64,000 nt of DNA. Source: a virus. The DNA lies in the IMG/VR virus record IMGVR_UViG_3300049259_000177, positions 50,595 through 114,594 of that record; one strand, given 5' to 3'. The notes below the pieces were generated by a model, which made no database searches, was not told the origin of the DNA, and saw only the letters and a program-made list of their open reading frames with translations. Position 1 is the first letter of the stretch; the number at the start of each line of letters is the position of its first letter. Shown here piece by piece: positions 1 to 9,025 of this stretch. The position numbers and the translations under genes were made by a program.

Positions 1-1202
1 GCCGGGAAGGTGACGTCCGGCCCCTCTTTCTTCGGCTGCGGCGCGCGTGTGTTCGACGTCGAGCCGTTGAGAATGCCGTCGATCTTGCGTTGCAGCCGCA
101 TCGAGATCTCGACGATGAGGTCGTTGAGTTCGATCGACGTGCTCTGTAATCCGTCCTGGCTGAACACGCGCGCGATGGTGCGCACGCGCTGCGGTGCCCA
201 GCCAGTGTCGTCGTCGGTGCGCCGCTGGTCGTAGCGGACGTAGTCGCCGAGGTAGTAGTCGACGGAGGGCGTCGGTGCGCCTTCGCCGCCAGGAATGTAG
301 ACGAGGGTGATCGCTTCACTCGTCGCCTGATAACTCGCCGCCTCGACTTCGCCTATAGCCTGCAAGGTGCCGAGGTCGGTGACGCCGCCACGACCGTCGT
401 ACGCTTCGCGGCGACGACCGGACCAGTTCGGCGTGGCTTCCTCGGCGAGCGCGCCTTCATCGCCGACGAGCAGCACCGTCGAGCGCTTGGTACGCCGCGA
501 CCGCACGCGCGGGCCCTGGGTGACGGACTGACCGAGCCGGAAGATGACGTCGGGGCGGTCGGTGCCGCCGGGCCCGGTGTCCGGTACGAACATCTGCAAC
601 GTCATGCCGTTCATGCGGAAGTCGGCCCAGGCGTTGTCCGCGAACCCTTGCAGCACCTTGAGGTAGTCGCTGCCCGTGTCGTAGGTGATCGTGTACTGCT
701 TCGGCCACGGCTGCCCGGCGGAGTCGTTGACGGCGTCGAAGTCGTAGGAGACGTCCTGCAACGCGCCGCGCGCCTTCGCCTTCGAGATCAGGTCGTGCAT
801 GATCTGACCGGGGGTGGCGTCGGCGAACCCTTGATGCGGGTCGAGGTTGATGACCGGACCGCCCGGGACGTGATCGGCCGGGAAGACGATCGGGTCTTCG
901 AGCAGCGCAAGGACGCCACGTCCGCCGAACGTCGTCGTCATCGTCGGCTTCGGCTGCTTCGCCGGATCGTCGCTGTCGTCTTCGAGCAGGTACCAGTCGG
1001 GCTGGATTACCCCGTCGACGACGGGGACGAGGACCGCTTCGTCGAGGTCGATCAGCGCCGAGCCGACGCCGAGCAGCGGGTACTCGGCAGACAGCGCACC
1101 GGTTCCGTTGAACTCTTCCTGGATGCTCGCGGAGGTGAACTCGGACAGGCGGCCGATGTAGGTGGTGCCGTCTATCTCGTAGATGTCGAAGTACACGCCC
1201 AT
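1..1202 (-). CDS. Tail-tip / minor tail protein, partial (C-terminus off left edge)
   Basis: Open from an ATG at 1202 to the window edge, giving about 400 visible residues; the C-terminus is outside. The start abuts the stop of the distal-tail gene with no gap, so the two are probably translationally coupled. The visible part begins MGVYFDIYEIDG and later contains DYYLGDYVRY and a helical ELNDLIVEISMRLQRKIDG segment near the cut. Its place directly after the distal tail protein is where siphoviruses encode a tail-hub or baseplate protein, and the sequence recalls the ReqiPepy6 Gp37-like family. That family link is from memory, not a search. No enzymatic motif is visible in the part present. 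Confidence 0.8.
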   Translation of the reverse strand, partial: MGVYFDIYEIDGTTYIGRLSEFTSASIQEEFNGTGALSAEYPLLGVGSALIDLDEAVLVPVVDGVIQPDWYLLEDDSDDPAKQPKPTMTTTFGGRGVLALLEDPIVFPADHVPGGPVINLDPHQGFADATPGQIMHDLISKAKARGALQDVSYDFDAVNDSAGQPWPKQYTITYDTGSDYLKVLQGFADNAWADFRMNGMTLQMFVPDTGPGGTDRPDVIFRLGQSVTQGPRVRSRRTKRSTVLLVGDEGALAEEATPNWSGRRREAYDGRGGVTDLGTLQAIGEVEAASYQATSEAITLVYIPGGEGAPTPSVDYYLGDYVRYDQRRTDDDTGWAPQRVRTIARVFSQDGLQSTSIELNDLIVEISMRLQRKIDGILNGSTSNTRAPQPKKEGPDVTFP

Positions 1203-2036
1203 CTACACGAGCCAAGCAGGAGTGCCGGTGACGGTCAGTTTCGTGGTGGCACCGCCGCCGGTGCCGCGCAGTTGAAGCGACGGGGTGTTGCCCGGCCGGG
1301 CGGGTGGCACGTTGTGATAGCGGGCGCCGCTGTAGCGCAGGTGCCCGAGGTTGGGCACGAAGCCGCCGAGCCCGGTTGCACCCCATCCGTCGCTGCCACC
1401 GCCGACGACGATCGACTCACCGGCCGGGATCGCTCCGTCATAGGTCCACCAGTCGCCGTCGCCATCGGTGGTGGCGATAACGAGAGGGTTGTTGATCGGG
1501 CCGTCGACCTGAGTGGTGAGACGTTCCTGCGGTGCGGTGACGGCAGCGAACGAGGTGAGCGCGAGCGCCTGCGGCAGACCGGGACCTGCGACGGTTGCGT
1601 CGGTGACGGGACCTGCGTCGTCCCACCACACGCCATCCGGCACCTGCACCTCGATGGCGGCGCGGATGCCAAGGTTGCCGATCGGCGTCGGCTCGATCGC
1701 GGCAATGACCTCGCCGTAGCAGTAGCGCGCGCCGCCTCCGGCGAGTGTGCGCCTGTAGCGCTGCAACCTATGTCCGGGCGTGACGGCGCGCAGAAAGAGG
1801 TCCCACCACTGCTCGACGAGAGAGCGCGTGTCATCGCCGAGCCAGATATTGAGGGTGAAGGTGCCCTGGTCGAACTGCTTGGGTGCCCACAGTTGGCCGG
1901 TGCGATTGGCGACCTGGCCGTTTTGCCCGCGCTTGGCCGGGCTGCGGTACAAGCCGCTGCGCATCTCGACGTCGCGCAACCAGCCGTCGGTCAACAGCCA
2001 GTCATCCACCCACCAGTCTTCACGTTGATCGGTCAT
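1203..2036 (-). CDS. Distal tail protein (Dit-like)
   Basis: 277 residues. Starts inside the ATGA that ends the tape-measure gene and ends at the start of the tail-tip gene. The beginning is tryptophan-rich (EDWWVDDWLLTDGW), followed by a beta-rich body with FTLNIWLGDD and VEQWWDLFLRAVTPG, typical of the tail protein encoded after the tape measure in actinobacterial siphophages. Such proteins form the ring joining the tube to the tail tip. Assignment rests on gene order, length and composition; no catalytic motif is present. Confidence 0.75.
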   Translation of the reverse strand: MTDQREDWWVDDWLLTDGWLRDVEMRSGLYRSPAKRGQNGQVANRTGQLWAPKQFDQGTFTLNIWLGDDTRSLVEQWWDLFLRAVTPGHRLQRYRRTLAGGGARYCYGEVIAAIEPTPIGNLGIRAAIEVQVPDGVWWDDAGPVTDATVAGPGLPQALALTSFAAVTAPQERLTTQVDGPINNPLVIATTDGDGDWWTYDGAIPAGESIVVGGGSDGWGATGLGGFVPNLGHLRYSGARYHNVPPARPGNTPSLQLRGTGGGATTKLTVTGTPAWLV

Positions 2037-5000
2037 GGGCCGAAGACCCCGATGTCCGCCATCGCTCGCAGCCGCCGGTTGATCGAGTCGCTCGCGGGCT
2101 CGGCGACCGGATTGTTGGTGACGATCGCCCCTTCCTCGAAGACCACGCCACGATCCTGCACGACTATCGGCCTCGGTTGTGTCTCACCACGCGCCGCACC
2201 GACGAGCGTGTCCAGTGAACTCGGTGCGGCCACCGCGAGTACATCGCCACCGAGTCCGTTGAGCCGGTCGATGAGGTCATCGCCGAGGAACGCGCGGGCT
2301 TTCTCTGTGAGGACGGCTTCTCCACCGAGTGCACGGATGACCCGCTCACCCCTACCCGGGATGACACCGCCGGTGTGGTAACCGACGTAGGAGCCGCCGG
2401 ACATCATCGCGGCGATGCCGGCGATGCCGGGGATGGCGCCGATGCCGCCGTAGCGGCTGACGCCATAGTTGAGACCGGCGAAGACGTTGGCGTACGGGTC
2501 GGTCGACACGCCGTAGGAGAACGGGCCGGTGCGCGCGTACTTGCCTGCGTACTTCGCGAACGTCGAGTCGATGACCTGCGCGAGCCCGACGGAGGGGTGC
2601 CCGGCCTGCCAGTTCGAGTCCCACTTGTTGACACTCTCCGGGTCGCCGGAGGACTCGCCGCTGATGAGCCGCAGCACGTACGGCGTCCACTTCGTCGACT
2701 GGCCGAGTTCGGTAAGTACCGAGTCGACCAACGACGACCAGCGCGTGACGTCGCCGGTGAGGCCTGACGTCGAAGGCGAGGGACCGGTCGGGTCGCCGGT
2801 GCCCTTGGCGGCAGCGTCTTTCTTGCCGAGCAGGTCGAGCACGCCGTCGATGAGTTGGTTCATCATGCCGCCGAGGGCCCCGGTGTATACCGGCGGCGCG
2901 TGCAAGTTCGCGTTGATGAGGTGCCGGACGGGGACGAATGCCGCCGTCAGCGCTTTCCTGAGCCCCCCAACGGCCAGGTTCTTCAAGGCGCCGACCGCGT
3001 CGCCGAACACGTCCTTGACGGCGCCGGTGACGCCGGTGACGCCGTGCCACACCGAGCCAGCGGCGCCCTTGATGTCGTGCCAGATGCCACCGATGCCGAA
3101 CGCCGGGGAACCGTCCGCCCCGACCGTCGGGCCCGGCGCGGGCGCGGCGGCGACGCGGGCGGAGAAGGTGGAGTTGATCGCGTGGATGGCGGGCGCTCCA
3201 CCGAGCCCGCGCACCGCTTCCGGCACGAGGATGCCCTCGCCGGGAGACACAAGTGCGCGGACGGTGTCGCGGCCGGGTGCGTAGCCGGGGATGACGCCGC
3301 CGTGCGCGAACTTGCCCTCGGGTAAGGGCGGCAGGTTGACGAGGTCGGCGACCTTGTTCCAGGCCCAGCGGATGCCGTTGTTGTAGACGGTGTTGACGAC
3401 GAACCGGACCGGCGCCTCGGCGACAGACTTGAGTCGCCCCCAAATCTGGCCGATCGCGCTGACCGTCGTACGGAAGGCGCCCTTGATGTCATTGAGCACA
3501 TTGGAGATCGCCGTCTTCGCCGCCCCGAACATGCTGTCGGCGGCGTTCTTGAGGCCGGTCCAGAACGTCGACCAGCCGGACGACAGTGTGTTCCAGGCGC
3601 CCGTGAACAGGCCCTTGATCCCGCCCCATATCGTGTCGATCACCGTCTTCACGGCGCCCCACAGGTCGCGCGCGACGGTCTTGAGGCCGGTCCAGAACGC
3701 CTGCCACCCGGCGGAGATGACCTTCCACTCGGTCAGGTACAGCGCCTTGATCCCGTCCCACACTGCCGCGATGGCGTCCCGCACGCCATGCCAGATCGCG
3801 AGACCGACGGTCTTGAGGCCGGTCCAGAACGCCTGCCACCCGGCGGAGATGACCTTGAAGGCGTCGGCGAAGACGGCCTTCGTCTGCTCCCAGTGCTTCG
3901 CGATGAACACGAACGCAAGACCGAGCGGGCCGGTGAGGATCGCGAACAGGTACGGCCAGTTGTCCTTGACCCAGTTCCAGACGAATTCCGCTGCTTCCTT
4001 CACTGCGTCGAAGGCACCGGTCACGATCTTGCGGAAGGTGTCGCTGCGCTGCCACAGCACGACAAAGGCGGCTCCGAGCGCGACGACGAGCCCGATGATG
4101 AGGACGATCGGGTTCGCGTCCATCGCCGCATTCAGGAGCCATTGCGCGGCGGCTACGGCCTTCGCGGCGGCAGCCTGGGCGAGTTCGGCGGCGGTAGCAG
4201 CGATCGTGCGTGCGCGGACGATGAGGAACTGCGCAGCCGTCTTCGCCAACGCACCGGCGGACAGGGCCATGTTCTTGAGGAACGTCCCGGTCCGCTTGCC
4301 CGCGTTGAGCAGCGCGTCGCCCGCCAACTTCGCTCCGCGCGCGAGTTTGCCGCCGAGCGTCGACGCCGCATTGCTGCCGGAGGTTTCGACGTCATCGAGG
4401 GCCTTTTTCTTCGCCTGGTCCTTCGGCAGTTCCTTGTCGATCTCTTTGGTGGACAAGCCGAGCGCGCCACGGAACTTGTCCCACAACTTCGACGCGCCCG
4501 GCACCTTCGACATGATGCCGCCGAGTTTCGAACCGAGTTTGCCGATGGCGCCGACGGTCAGCCCGATGCCGGTCGCTGCACCACCGATGGCGAGCAGGCC
4601 GAGCACGAACTGATGAATGCCGGGCACCTTCACGATCGCGTTGACCGCGCGCAGGATCAGGTCGAGGGAACGGGCGGCGGCGGTCAGCGCACCCGACCCG
4701 CCGCCGAGGTCGCCGAACAACTGGGCGACGGTCGTGAGCAGTTGCACGAAGGCCGGGCCGAACGAGGTGCTCATCGACTGCAACGCGGTGACGAGCGCGG
4801 GCACGAACTTGGTCGTCACTTGGTCGATCAACGTCGCGGTCGACTTGTCGGCGCCGATCTTGCCGATACCAGCGACAAGGCCGTCGAACAACCGGCCGAG
4901 CGCCTTCACGCCGGGGACCGCGTTATCGAAGTAGGTCTTGAGGGCGTTGCCCCCAGTCGTGCCGGGCTCGGTGATCGCCTTGAGTTTCTCGACGGACTTG

Positions 5001-7093
5001 TCGAGCGCGGTGAACAACTGGCGTCCTGCGGGTGCCGCCGCCTGGCCGATGTTGTGCAGTGCACCGAACAGGTCCTTGAACAGATCCCACAGCATCGAGC
5101 CCGCGTCATACGCGCGCTGGAAGAACCCGGTCAGTCCGGCGCCGGGGCCTTGCATCTCGCGCTGCACGTGCACGAGGTCGGAGAGGTTCTGTGCGCCGAT
5201 TGCGATGTTCTTCGCGAACTTCTCGACGAACGGGCCTGCGGCGACGGTCAGGTCGCGGATGATCCGCAGGATCGGGTCGAGCGCGCCACCGAGGCTTTGC
5301 AGCACGCGCACGTTCGAGTCGGTGATGGTTGCGAAGTCGCGCCGCCACGGACCAGAGGAGACCATCGTGAGCGCGCGATCGGCGACGCCGCCCATTACGC
5401 CACCGGTCTTCGATAGCAACGCGTCGAAGTTCGGCAGCAGGCGCATCGCAGCGGTGAGGCCGTCCTGCAACGGCGGCAGAAACGCCTCCTGCGCACTTGA
5501 GCGCAGGCTCTTGAGTTTCGGTTCGAGGGTGTTGGTGAGGAACTTCGCGAACGACTGACCGGCGGGGCCGAGGCCCTTGAGCGCCGCCGTCGCGGCGGCG
5601 GCGGTCGTCGACTGCTTCGCCTCGGCATCGGTCTGCGCCTTCACCGCCTGCGTCAGCGCATCCTGGGCTTCCTGGATGCGCTGGGCTGCGTCTCGGTTGG
5701 CGATCGCCTGCTCGCGCTGCGCGTCGGCGACGGCACGCTCGGCGTTGGCGATGTTCTCGGATCGTTGCAGCCGCTCGCGTTCGAGTTGACGTTCCTGATC
5801 GGCGACGGAGCGGTTCGCGTCCTGCACCTTGCGCTTTGCGTCGACGACGTTCTTCGCGCCGTTGACGCCCGCCTTCTCGGCATCAGCCGCCTCTTTCTTC
5901 AAGGCGGCGTTCTGCTCTTGGGCTTCCTTGTAGCGCTGGACCGCCTCGTCGTACTGCAACTGCGCCTCTTTGCGGTCCAGGTCGGTCGATGTCGCTGACC
6001 GGTTGACCGCGTCGAGGTTCTGCTGCGCCTGTTCCAGTGCCAACTCGGCGGAACGTTCGCTCAGGGCCGCGTCGGCGAGTTTGTCGGCGTACGCCTCAAG
6101 GTCGGCCTTCGCCTGCACCCGGGCCGCGTTGAGGTCCTCCTGTGCGTAGGTCGCGCTGCGTTGCGCGTCAGCCAGGGACCGCTCCGCGTCGGCGACCTGC
6201 TGGTTACCGGTACGGATCGCGTCGTCGCGGCTCTGCTCGGCTTGCTGAACCCGCTCCGCACCGGTGATCGTCGCCTGGTCGGCCTGCTCATGGGCGTCCC
6301 GCAGGGCTCGCTGCGCGGCGACGATGCGCTGCGCGGCTGCCTCCTGCGCGGCGGCGCTCGACGTCGCCGTACTGCCCGACTTGGCCTGCTCGGCGTTCAT
6401 TGCCTTGACGGCCTTGCCGATGCCGAGGAACGACGCGACGACCGGCGCGAGACCCTGCACGATCGCGCCGCCGATCGCGGGCAGGGTGGCGAGCAGGTTC
6501 ACCGCCGGTGCGGCGGCGGACACGAGCGAGATCAGCCCGGCGCCGAGTTGCGCGACGGCCGCGACGGCGACCTCGATCCCGGCGGCGATCGCCGGGAACT
6601 TCATCAGCGACAGGATCGCGGACGAGCCGGAGAGCAGTGCCGAGTAGTCGAAGTCGACGCTGATCTTCGAGCGGCGGTTGCGTGCCGCCCGGTCGATCTC
6701 CGCGTCGGCCTTCTCGGCGTCCGCGTCGACCTCAAGGGTCATCTTGCGGTCGCGTGCGATCCGGTCGATCTCGGCTTCGGCGGCGCTCGTGTCCGCGTCG
6801 ACGTCGACTGTGATGGTGCCCGCGCTGCGCTGCGCTTGCAGGACAGCGGCTTTGAGGTCGGCGACGAGGCGACCCTTGTCGATCGTGACCGGGATCGAGA
6901 GCGACGCGCGGGTCTCCTTGGCGGCCCGGTTGAGGTCGGCTTGCAGTCGCCGTGCGTCGATCTCCGCCTGCACTCGCGCGCGTACGCCGCGCACCTCGGC
7001 GTCGATCTTGCGTTGCAGGTCCCGGCCGAACCCGGTCGTGTCGCTGCCGACCTCGACGTAGAGCCCGCCAGCGCGGACGTCCTGCTCGGTCAT
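2033..7093 (-). CDS. Tape measure protein with C-terminal lytic transglycosylase-like domain
   Basis: 1686 residues, the longest tail gene, lying between the tail-assembly chaperones and the distal tail protein. Residues about 1-190 are an N-terminal segment with repeated short helices. About 230-500 is a long Ala/Gln/Glu/Arg coiled coil. Hydrophobic segments follow (for example around 140-230 and 1000-1050). Residues about 1065-1185 hold a tandem Trp-rich repeat of 44 residues (132 bp) with the shared core SAGWQAFWTGLKTV. Near residue 1480 there is an SLT-type signature (LISGESSGDP, then PSVGLAQVIDSTF), with the Glu of GESSG as the likely catalytic residue. The protein should set tail length and open the cell wall during DNA entry. 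Start and stop both lie in 4-base overlaps with the neighbours. Confidence 0.95.
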   Translation of the reverse strand: MTEQDVRAGGLYVEVGSDTTGFGRDLQRKIDAEVRGVRARVQAEIDARRLQADLNRAAKETRASLSIPVTIDKGRLVADLKAAVLQAQRSAGTITVDVDADTSAAEAEIDRIARDRKMTLEVDADAEKADAEIDRAARNRRSKISVDFDYSALLSGSSAILSLMKFPAIAAGIEVAVAAVAQLGAGLISLVSAAAPAVNLLATLPAIGGAIVQGLAPVVASFLGIGKAVKAMNAEQAKSGSTATSSAAAQEAAAQRIVAAQRALRDAHEQADQATITGAERVQQAEQSRDDAIRTGNQQVADAERSLADAQRSATYAQEDLNAARVQAKADLEAYADKLADAALSERSAELALEQAQQNLDAVNRSATSTDLDRKEAQLQYDEAVQRYKEAQEQNAALKKEAADAEKAGVNGAKNVVDAKRKVQDANRSVADQERQLERERLQRSENIANAERAVADAQREQAIANRDAAQRIQEAQDALTQAVKAQTDAEAKQSTTAAAATAALKGLGPAGQSFAKFLTNTLEPKLKSLRSSAQEAFLPPLQDGLTAAMRLLPNFDALLSKTGGVMGGVADRALTMVSSGPWRRDFATITDSNVRVLQSLGGALDPILRIIRDLTVAAGPFVEKFAKNIAIGAQNLSDLVHVQREMQGPGAGLTGFFQRAYDAGSMLWDLFKDLFGALHNIGQAAAPAGRQLFTALDKSVEKLKAITEPGTTGGNALKTYFDNAVPGVKALGRLFDGLVAGIGKIGADKSTATLIDQVTTKFVPALVTALQSMSTSFGPAFVQLLTTVAQLFGDLGGGSGALTAAARSLDLILRAVNAIVKVPGIHQFVLGLLAIGGAATGIGLTVGAIGKLGSKLGGIMSKVPGASKLWDKFRGALGLSTKEIDKELPKDQAKKKALDDVETSGSNAASTLGGKLARGAKLAGDALLNAGKRTGTFLKNMALSAGALAKTAAQFLIVRARTIAATAAELAQAAAAKAVAAAQWLLNAAMDANPIVLIIGLVVALGAAFVVLWQRSDTFRKIVTGAFDAVKEAAEFVWNWVKDNWPYLFAILTGPLGLAFVFIAKHWEQTKAVFADAFKVISAGWQAFWTGLKTVGLAIWHGVRDAIAAVWDGIKALYLTEWKVISAGWQAFWTGLKTVARDLWGAVKTVIDTIWGGIKGLFTGAWNTLSSGWSTFWTGLKNAADSMFGAAKTAISNVLNDIKGAFRTTVSAIGQIWGRLKSVAEAPVRFVVNTVYNNGIRWAWNKVADLVNLPPLPEGKFAHGGVIPGYAPGRDTVRALVSPGEGILVPEAVRGLGGAPAIHAINSTFSARVAAAPAPGPTVGADGSPAFGIGGIWHDIKGAAGSVWHGVTGVTGAVKDVFGDAVGALKNLAVGGLRKALTAAFVPVRHLINANLHAPPVYTGALGGMMNQLIDGVLDLLGKKDAAAKGTGDPTGPSPSTSGLTGDVTRWSSLVDSVLTELGQSTKWTPYVLRLISGESSGDPESVNKWDSNWQAGHPSVGLAQVIDSTFAKYAGKYARTGPFSYGVSTDPYANVFAGLNYGVSRYGGIGAIPGIAGIAAMMSGGSYVGYHTGGVIPGRGERVIRALGGEAVLTEKARAFLGDDLIDRLNGLGGDVLAVAAPSSLDTLVGAARGETQPRPIVVQDRGVVFEEGAIVTNNPVAEPASDSINRRLRAMADIGVFGP

Positions 7094-7949
7094 GCCACCA
7101 CCCGCACCGAGCGCTGGGTGGCCTTGAGGACGCTCACGACCCGCTTCACGCCACTACTGCCGTCACCGGTGAGGTGTGCGGGGCGCGGCACCTTGCGAGG
7201 CTTCTTACGCCGCATATCCGCCGCCAGCACCGACACCTCCTCGATCAGTTGCGCCAGCAGTTCCGTGTTCAGCGTCCAGCGGTCGAGGCTGCGGTCTTCG
7301 GGCTTGGTGCGGACCAAGGCATCCGCAGGCAGCCCTCGGACGTAGACGATCAGCCGTCGGACGCCGATGAAGCCTTCCTGGTCCGGGTCTTTCCAGACGC
7401 CCCGGAGGTCGACCCCGGGGTAGTGGTGAGCGAAGTCTGCTTCGAGGTCCCCTCCCCGCTCGTCGACGAGTCGGAGGACTGCAAGGCTTCCCCCAGGCCC
7501 ACCCCGTACTGGCGGAACACGCCCTTCGCGAATTCGGCAACGTCTTCTCGCGTCGGTCGCGCGGCGACGAACTTGTTGTAGCCCTCCGGGTACTCCTCGG
7601 AGTTGAGCAGCCGACGGCCCGACTCGACGATGGCGTCGATCAACTCCGACGGCAGCGTCGGGCGAGCCACGAGCAGGTCGATGAGCAGCGACGTCGCGGC
7701 CATCGCCTGGTCGCGGTCGCTGGCCTGCTGCATGTCCACGGCCTTACGGATGAGCAGTGCGATGTCGAGATCGAGCAACTTGACGGGCTCGAACACGTCG
7801 AGCGGCAACTCGACCGGCAGCGCCGCGATGGTCTCGCCGCCGAGGCGGATCGGAGTCGGCGCGCCTTTCGCTTCGCGGCGTGTGGCGCGGGCGCGGTCGA
7901 GGTCGATGACGTTCTCGTCGAACGGCGCCGGAGCGTTTGGTGCGGTCAT
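7090..7949 (-). CDS. Tail assembly chaperone, long (-1 frameshifted) product
   Basis: The upstream frame (start 7949) and the downstream frame (ending 7090) can be joined by a -1 slip at GGGGGAA (7488-7494), giving about 286 residues. Reading on in the shifted frame gives a sensible sequence with no stop (DFAHHYPGVDLRGVWKD, then FIGVRRLIVYVRGLPADAL), which resembles the C-terminal part of actinophage tail-assembly chaperones. The second frame has no convincing independent ribosome-binding site. The order chaperone, frameshift, tape measure matches the conserved G/GT arrangement of long-tailed phages. The final stop overlaps the tape-measure ATG. The frameshift is inferred, not measured. Confidence 0.85.
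7350..7949 (-). CDS. Tail assembly chaperone, short (unshifted) product
   Basis: 199 residues from an ATG at 7949 preceded by AAAGGA. The N-terminal 150 residues are a mainly helical domain (for example FEPVKLLDLDIALLIRKAVDM and SELIDAIVESGRRLL). The last 45 residues after the slip site are low-complexity Ser/Thr/Gly, as expected for the unshifted tail of this family. It is the abundant partner that coats the tape measure during tail assembly. A type L promoter lies at 7986-8020. Confidence 0.85.
   Translation of the reverse strand: MTAPNAPAPFDENVIDLDRARATRREAKGAPTPIRLGGETIAALPVELPLDVFEPVKLLDLDIALLIRKAVDMQQASDRDQAMAATSLLIDLLVARPTLPSELIDAIVESGRRLLNSEEYPEGYNKFVAARPTREDVAEFAKGVFRQYGVGLGEALQSSDSSTSGEGTSKQTSLTTTPGSTSGASGKTRTRKASSASDG
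7488..7494 (-). promoter_or_regulatory. Programmed -1 ribosomal frameshift slippery site
   Basis: The minus strand reads CTG GGG GAA in the chaperone frame, giving the heptamer GGGGGAA. This is a slippery sequence type used by actinophage tail-assembly chaperone genes. A one-base backward slip opens a 133-codon frame that ends exactly at the tape-measure start. No downstream stem or pseudoknot was modelled. Confidence 0.8.
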
Positions 7950-7985
7950 CTTGTGGCGTCCTTTCGTCTACCGGGGTCAGCACGG

Positions 7986-8020
7986 AGATTACGGATGGAC
8001 GGGGGTAGCGTCGCGTCGAG
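7986..8020 (-). promoter_or_regulatory. Type L promoter upstream of tail assembly chaperone
   Basis: Minus strand: CTCGACGCGACGCTA, with -35 GCGACG at 8009-8014, a 17-base spacer, and -10 TAATCT at 7986-7991. A leader of about 35 bases with AAAGGA precedes the ATG at 7949. Confidence 0.6.
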
Positions 8021-8289
8021 CGCGCTCCAAGTAGGGGCGTGATCCTGCCGCAAAGGTCTGACGCTCGTCGCGTCGAGCCCGTCGGGGGCGACGGCTGCGG
8101 ACCCCAGCCGCGCTGCACAGCCGCCGCCACCCAGTGGATGCGCCCCGAGGCCGCCACAGCCGGGGACGCTGCTCGACCGTAAGGGGCCGCACGACACAAC
8201 GTCGTGCTGGGCGCGCTGACCTCTAGTTCGAGGCGGCGGCGCCATAGCCCCGCACCCGGGACTTGCCGGTGAACGGATGACACGCTGTT

Positions 8290-8328
8290 GGCCCGCCAGA
8301 GCGGTCGATCAACCGCTCTAGACGGGCC
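8290..8328 (-). terminator. Hairpin downstream of the major tail protein gene
   Basis: Near-perfect inverted repeat with arms CCAGAGCGGT and ACCGCTCTAG, flanked by GGCCCG and CGGGCC, and a 6-base loop. It starts 39 bases beyond the tail-tube stop codon. There is no T-run, as is common for actinobacterial terminators; it could also act as an mRNA stabiliser. Confidence 0.65.
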
Positions 8329-8366
8329 AGCAGGTCAGCGCGTTGCGCCTCAGTCAGATTGCATCC

Positions 8367-8948
8367 TTATGCAGCGAGTGGGTCAAACGCAGGATCGTCC
8401 GTTACGTCATACCACGGGTCACCGACGTCGCTGCCCAAAATTGACAGCCGCAGCGGGAGGGTGGACTCCGCCGTCTTGTGCCACTGCTGGGTGACACCTT
8501 CGGACTGCATGCACTTCGGCACGATCCGGCGGTAGTGCTTGGTGCCGTCGGTGACCTCGATGATCGCGGCGACGTTGGTCCGGCCGCCGATGGCGGGTGG
8601 GCTGAACTTGTAGTACGGGGCGCCGCCGCCGCTGGGCGTCACCGAGGTGACCGTGCCGCCACCGTAGACGGACTTGAAGTTGTCTCCCGACCACTCCTGC
8701 AAGTCGACCTGCACCGTCGCGGCGTCGGTCGTCTGGAACCGGCGGGTCGGGTAATTCGACTGATGAGAGTTGACCTCCTGGAAGCCAGGGTTGGTCGCCC
8801 ATTCCAGCGAGTCCGGCGTGAACAGACCGACGTCCTTCCATGCCGGATCGAGAGTGGCGACGGGGCCGTCCGGTGCGATGGTGCCGACGGGGGCCAGGTA
8901 GACCCGCGCCATCTGCGCGACTGTGATGCGAGTGGCGTCACCGGCCAC
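8367..8948 (-). CDS. Major tail (tube) protein
   Basis: 193 residues, starting at a GTG with AGGAGG upstream. The sequence is beta-rich with few charges. It contains VAQMARVYLAPVGTIAPDG near the start, a central VQVDLQEWSGDNFKSVYGGG, and a C-terminal HKTAESTLPLRLSILGSDVG. Size, fold-like pattern and position between the tail terminator and the chaperone/tape-measure genes match siphovirus tube proteins, which polymerise as hexameric rings. It has its own type L promoter and a downstream hairpin, consistent with high, separate expression. Confidence 0.85.
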   Translation of the reverse strand: MAGDATRITVAQMARVYLAPVGTIAPDGPVATLDPAWKDVGLFTPDSLEWATNPGFQEVNSHQSNYPTRRFQTTDAATVQVDLQEWSGDNFKSVYGGGTVTSVTPSGGGAPYYKFSPPAIGGRTNVAAIIEVTDGTKHYRRIVPKCMQSEGVTQQWHKTAESTLPLRLSILGSDVGDPWYDVTDDPAFDPLAA

Positions 8949-8990
8949 GGTGTACCTCCTGCGGAGATCGACGACGGGTCATCTGTGGGG

Positions 8991-9025
8991 AGATTAGGTG
9001 GCGGCTGGCTTAGTGTCGCGTCGAG
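8991..9025 (-). promoter_or_regulatory. Type L promoter upstream of major tail protein
   Basis: -35 GCGACA at 9014-9019 inside CTCGACGCGACACTAAG, a 17-base spacer, and -10 TAATCT at 8991-8996. The promoter overlaps the 3' end of the preceding gene; the -10 contains its TAA stop. Confidence 0.65.

Larger units (their letters stand above)
7950..8366 (-). other. 417-base gap between major tail protein and chaperone genes
   Basis: No convincing gene. It holds a strong hairpin (8290-8328) just after the tail-tube gene and a type L promoter (7986-8020) before the chaperone gene. A second partial copy of the CTCGACGCGACG block lies near 8072 in the same orientation. Open frames across it are Arg/Gly/Ala-rich and look like chance. 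A structured RNA is possible but I could not define one. Confidence 0.6.

Noticed and set aside
648-2381. 577-codon open frame on the plus strand opposite the tail genes
   Set aside because: Arg/Val/Asp-rich antisense shadow of well-supported tail genes; typical of very high G+C DNA. No plus-strand gene in the window has better support than its minus-strand opposite.
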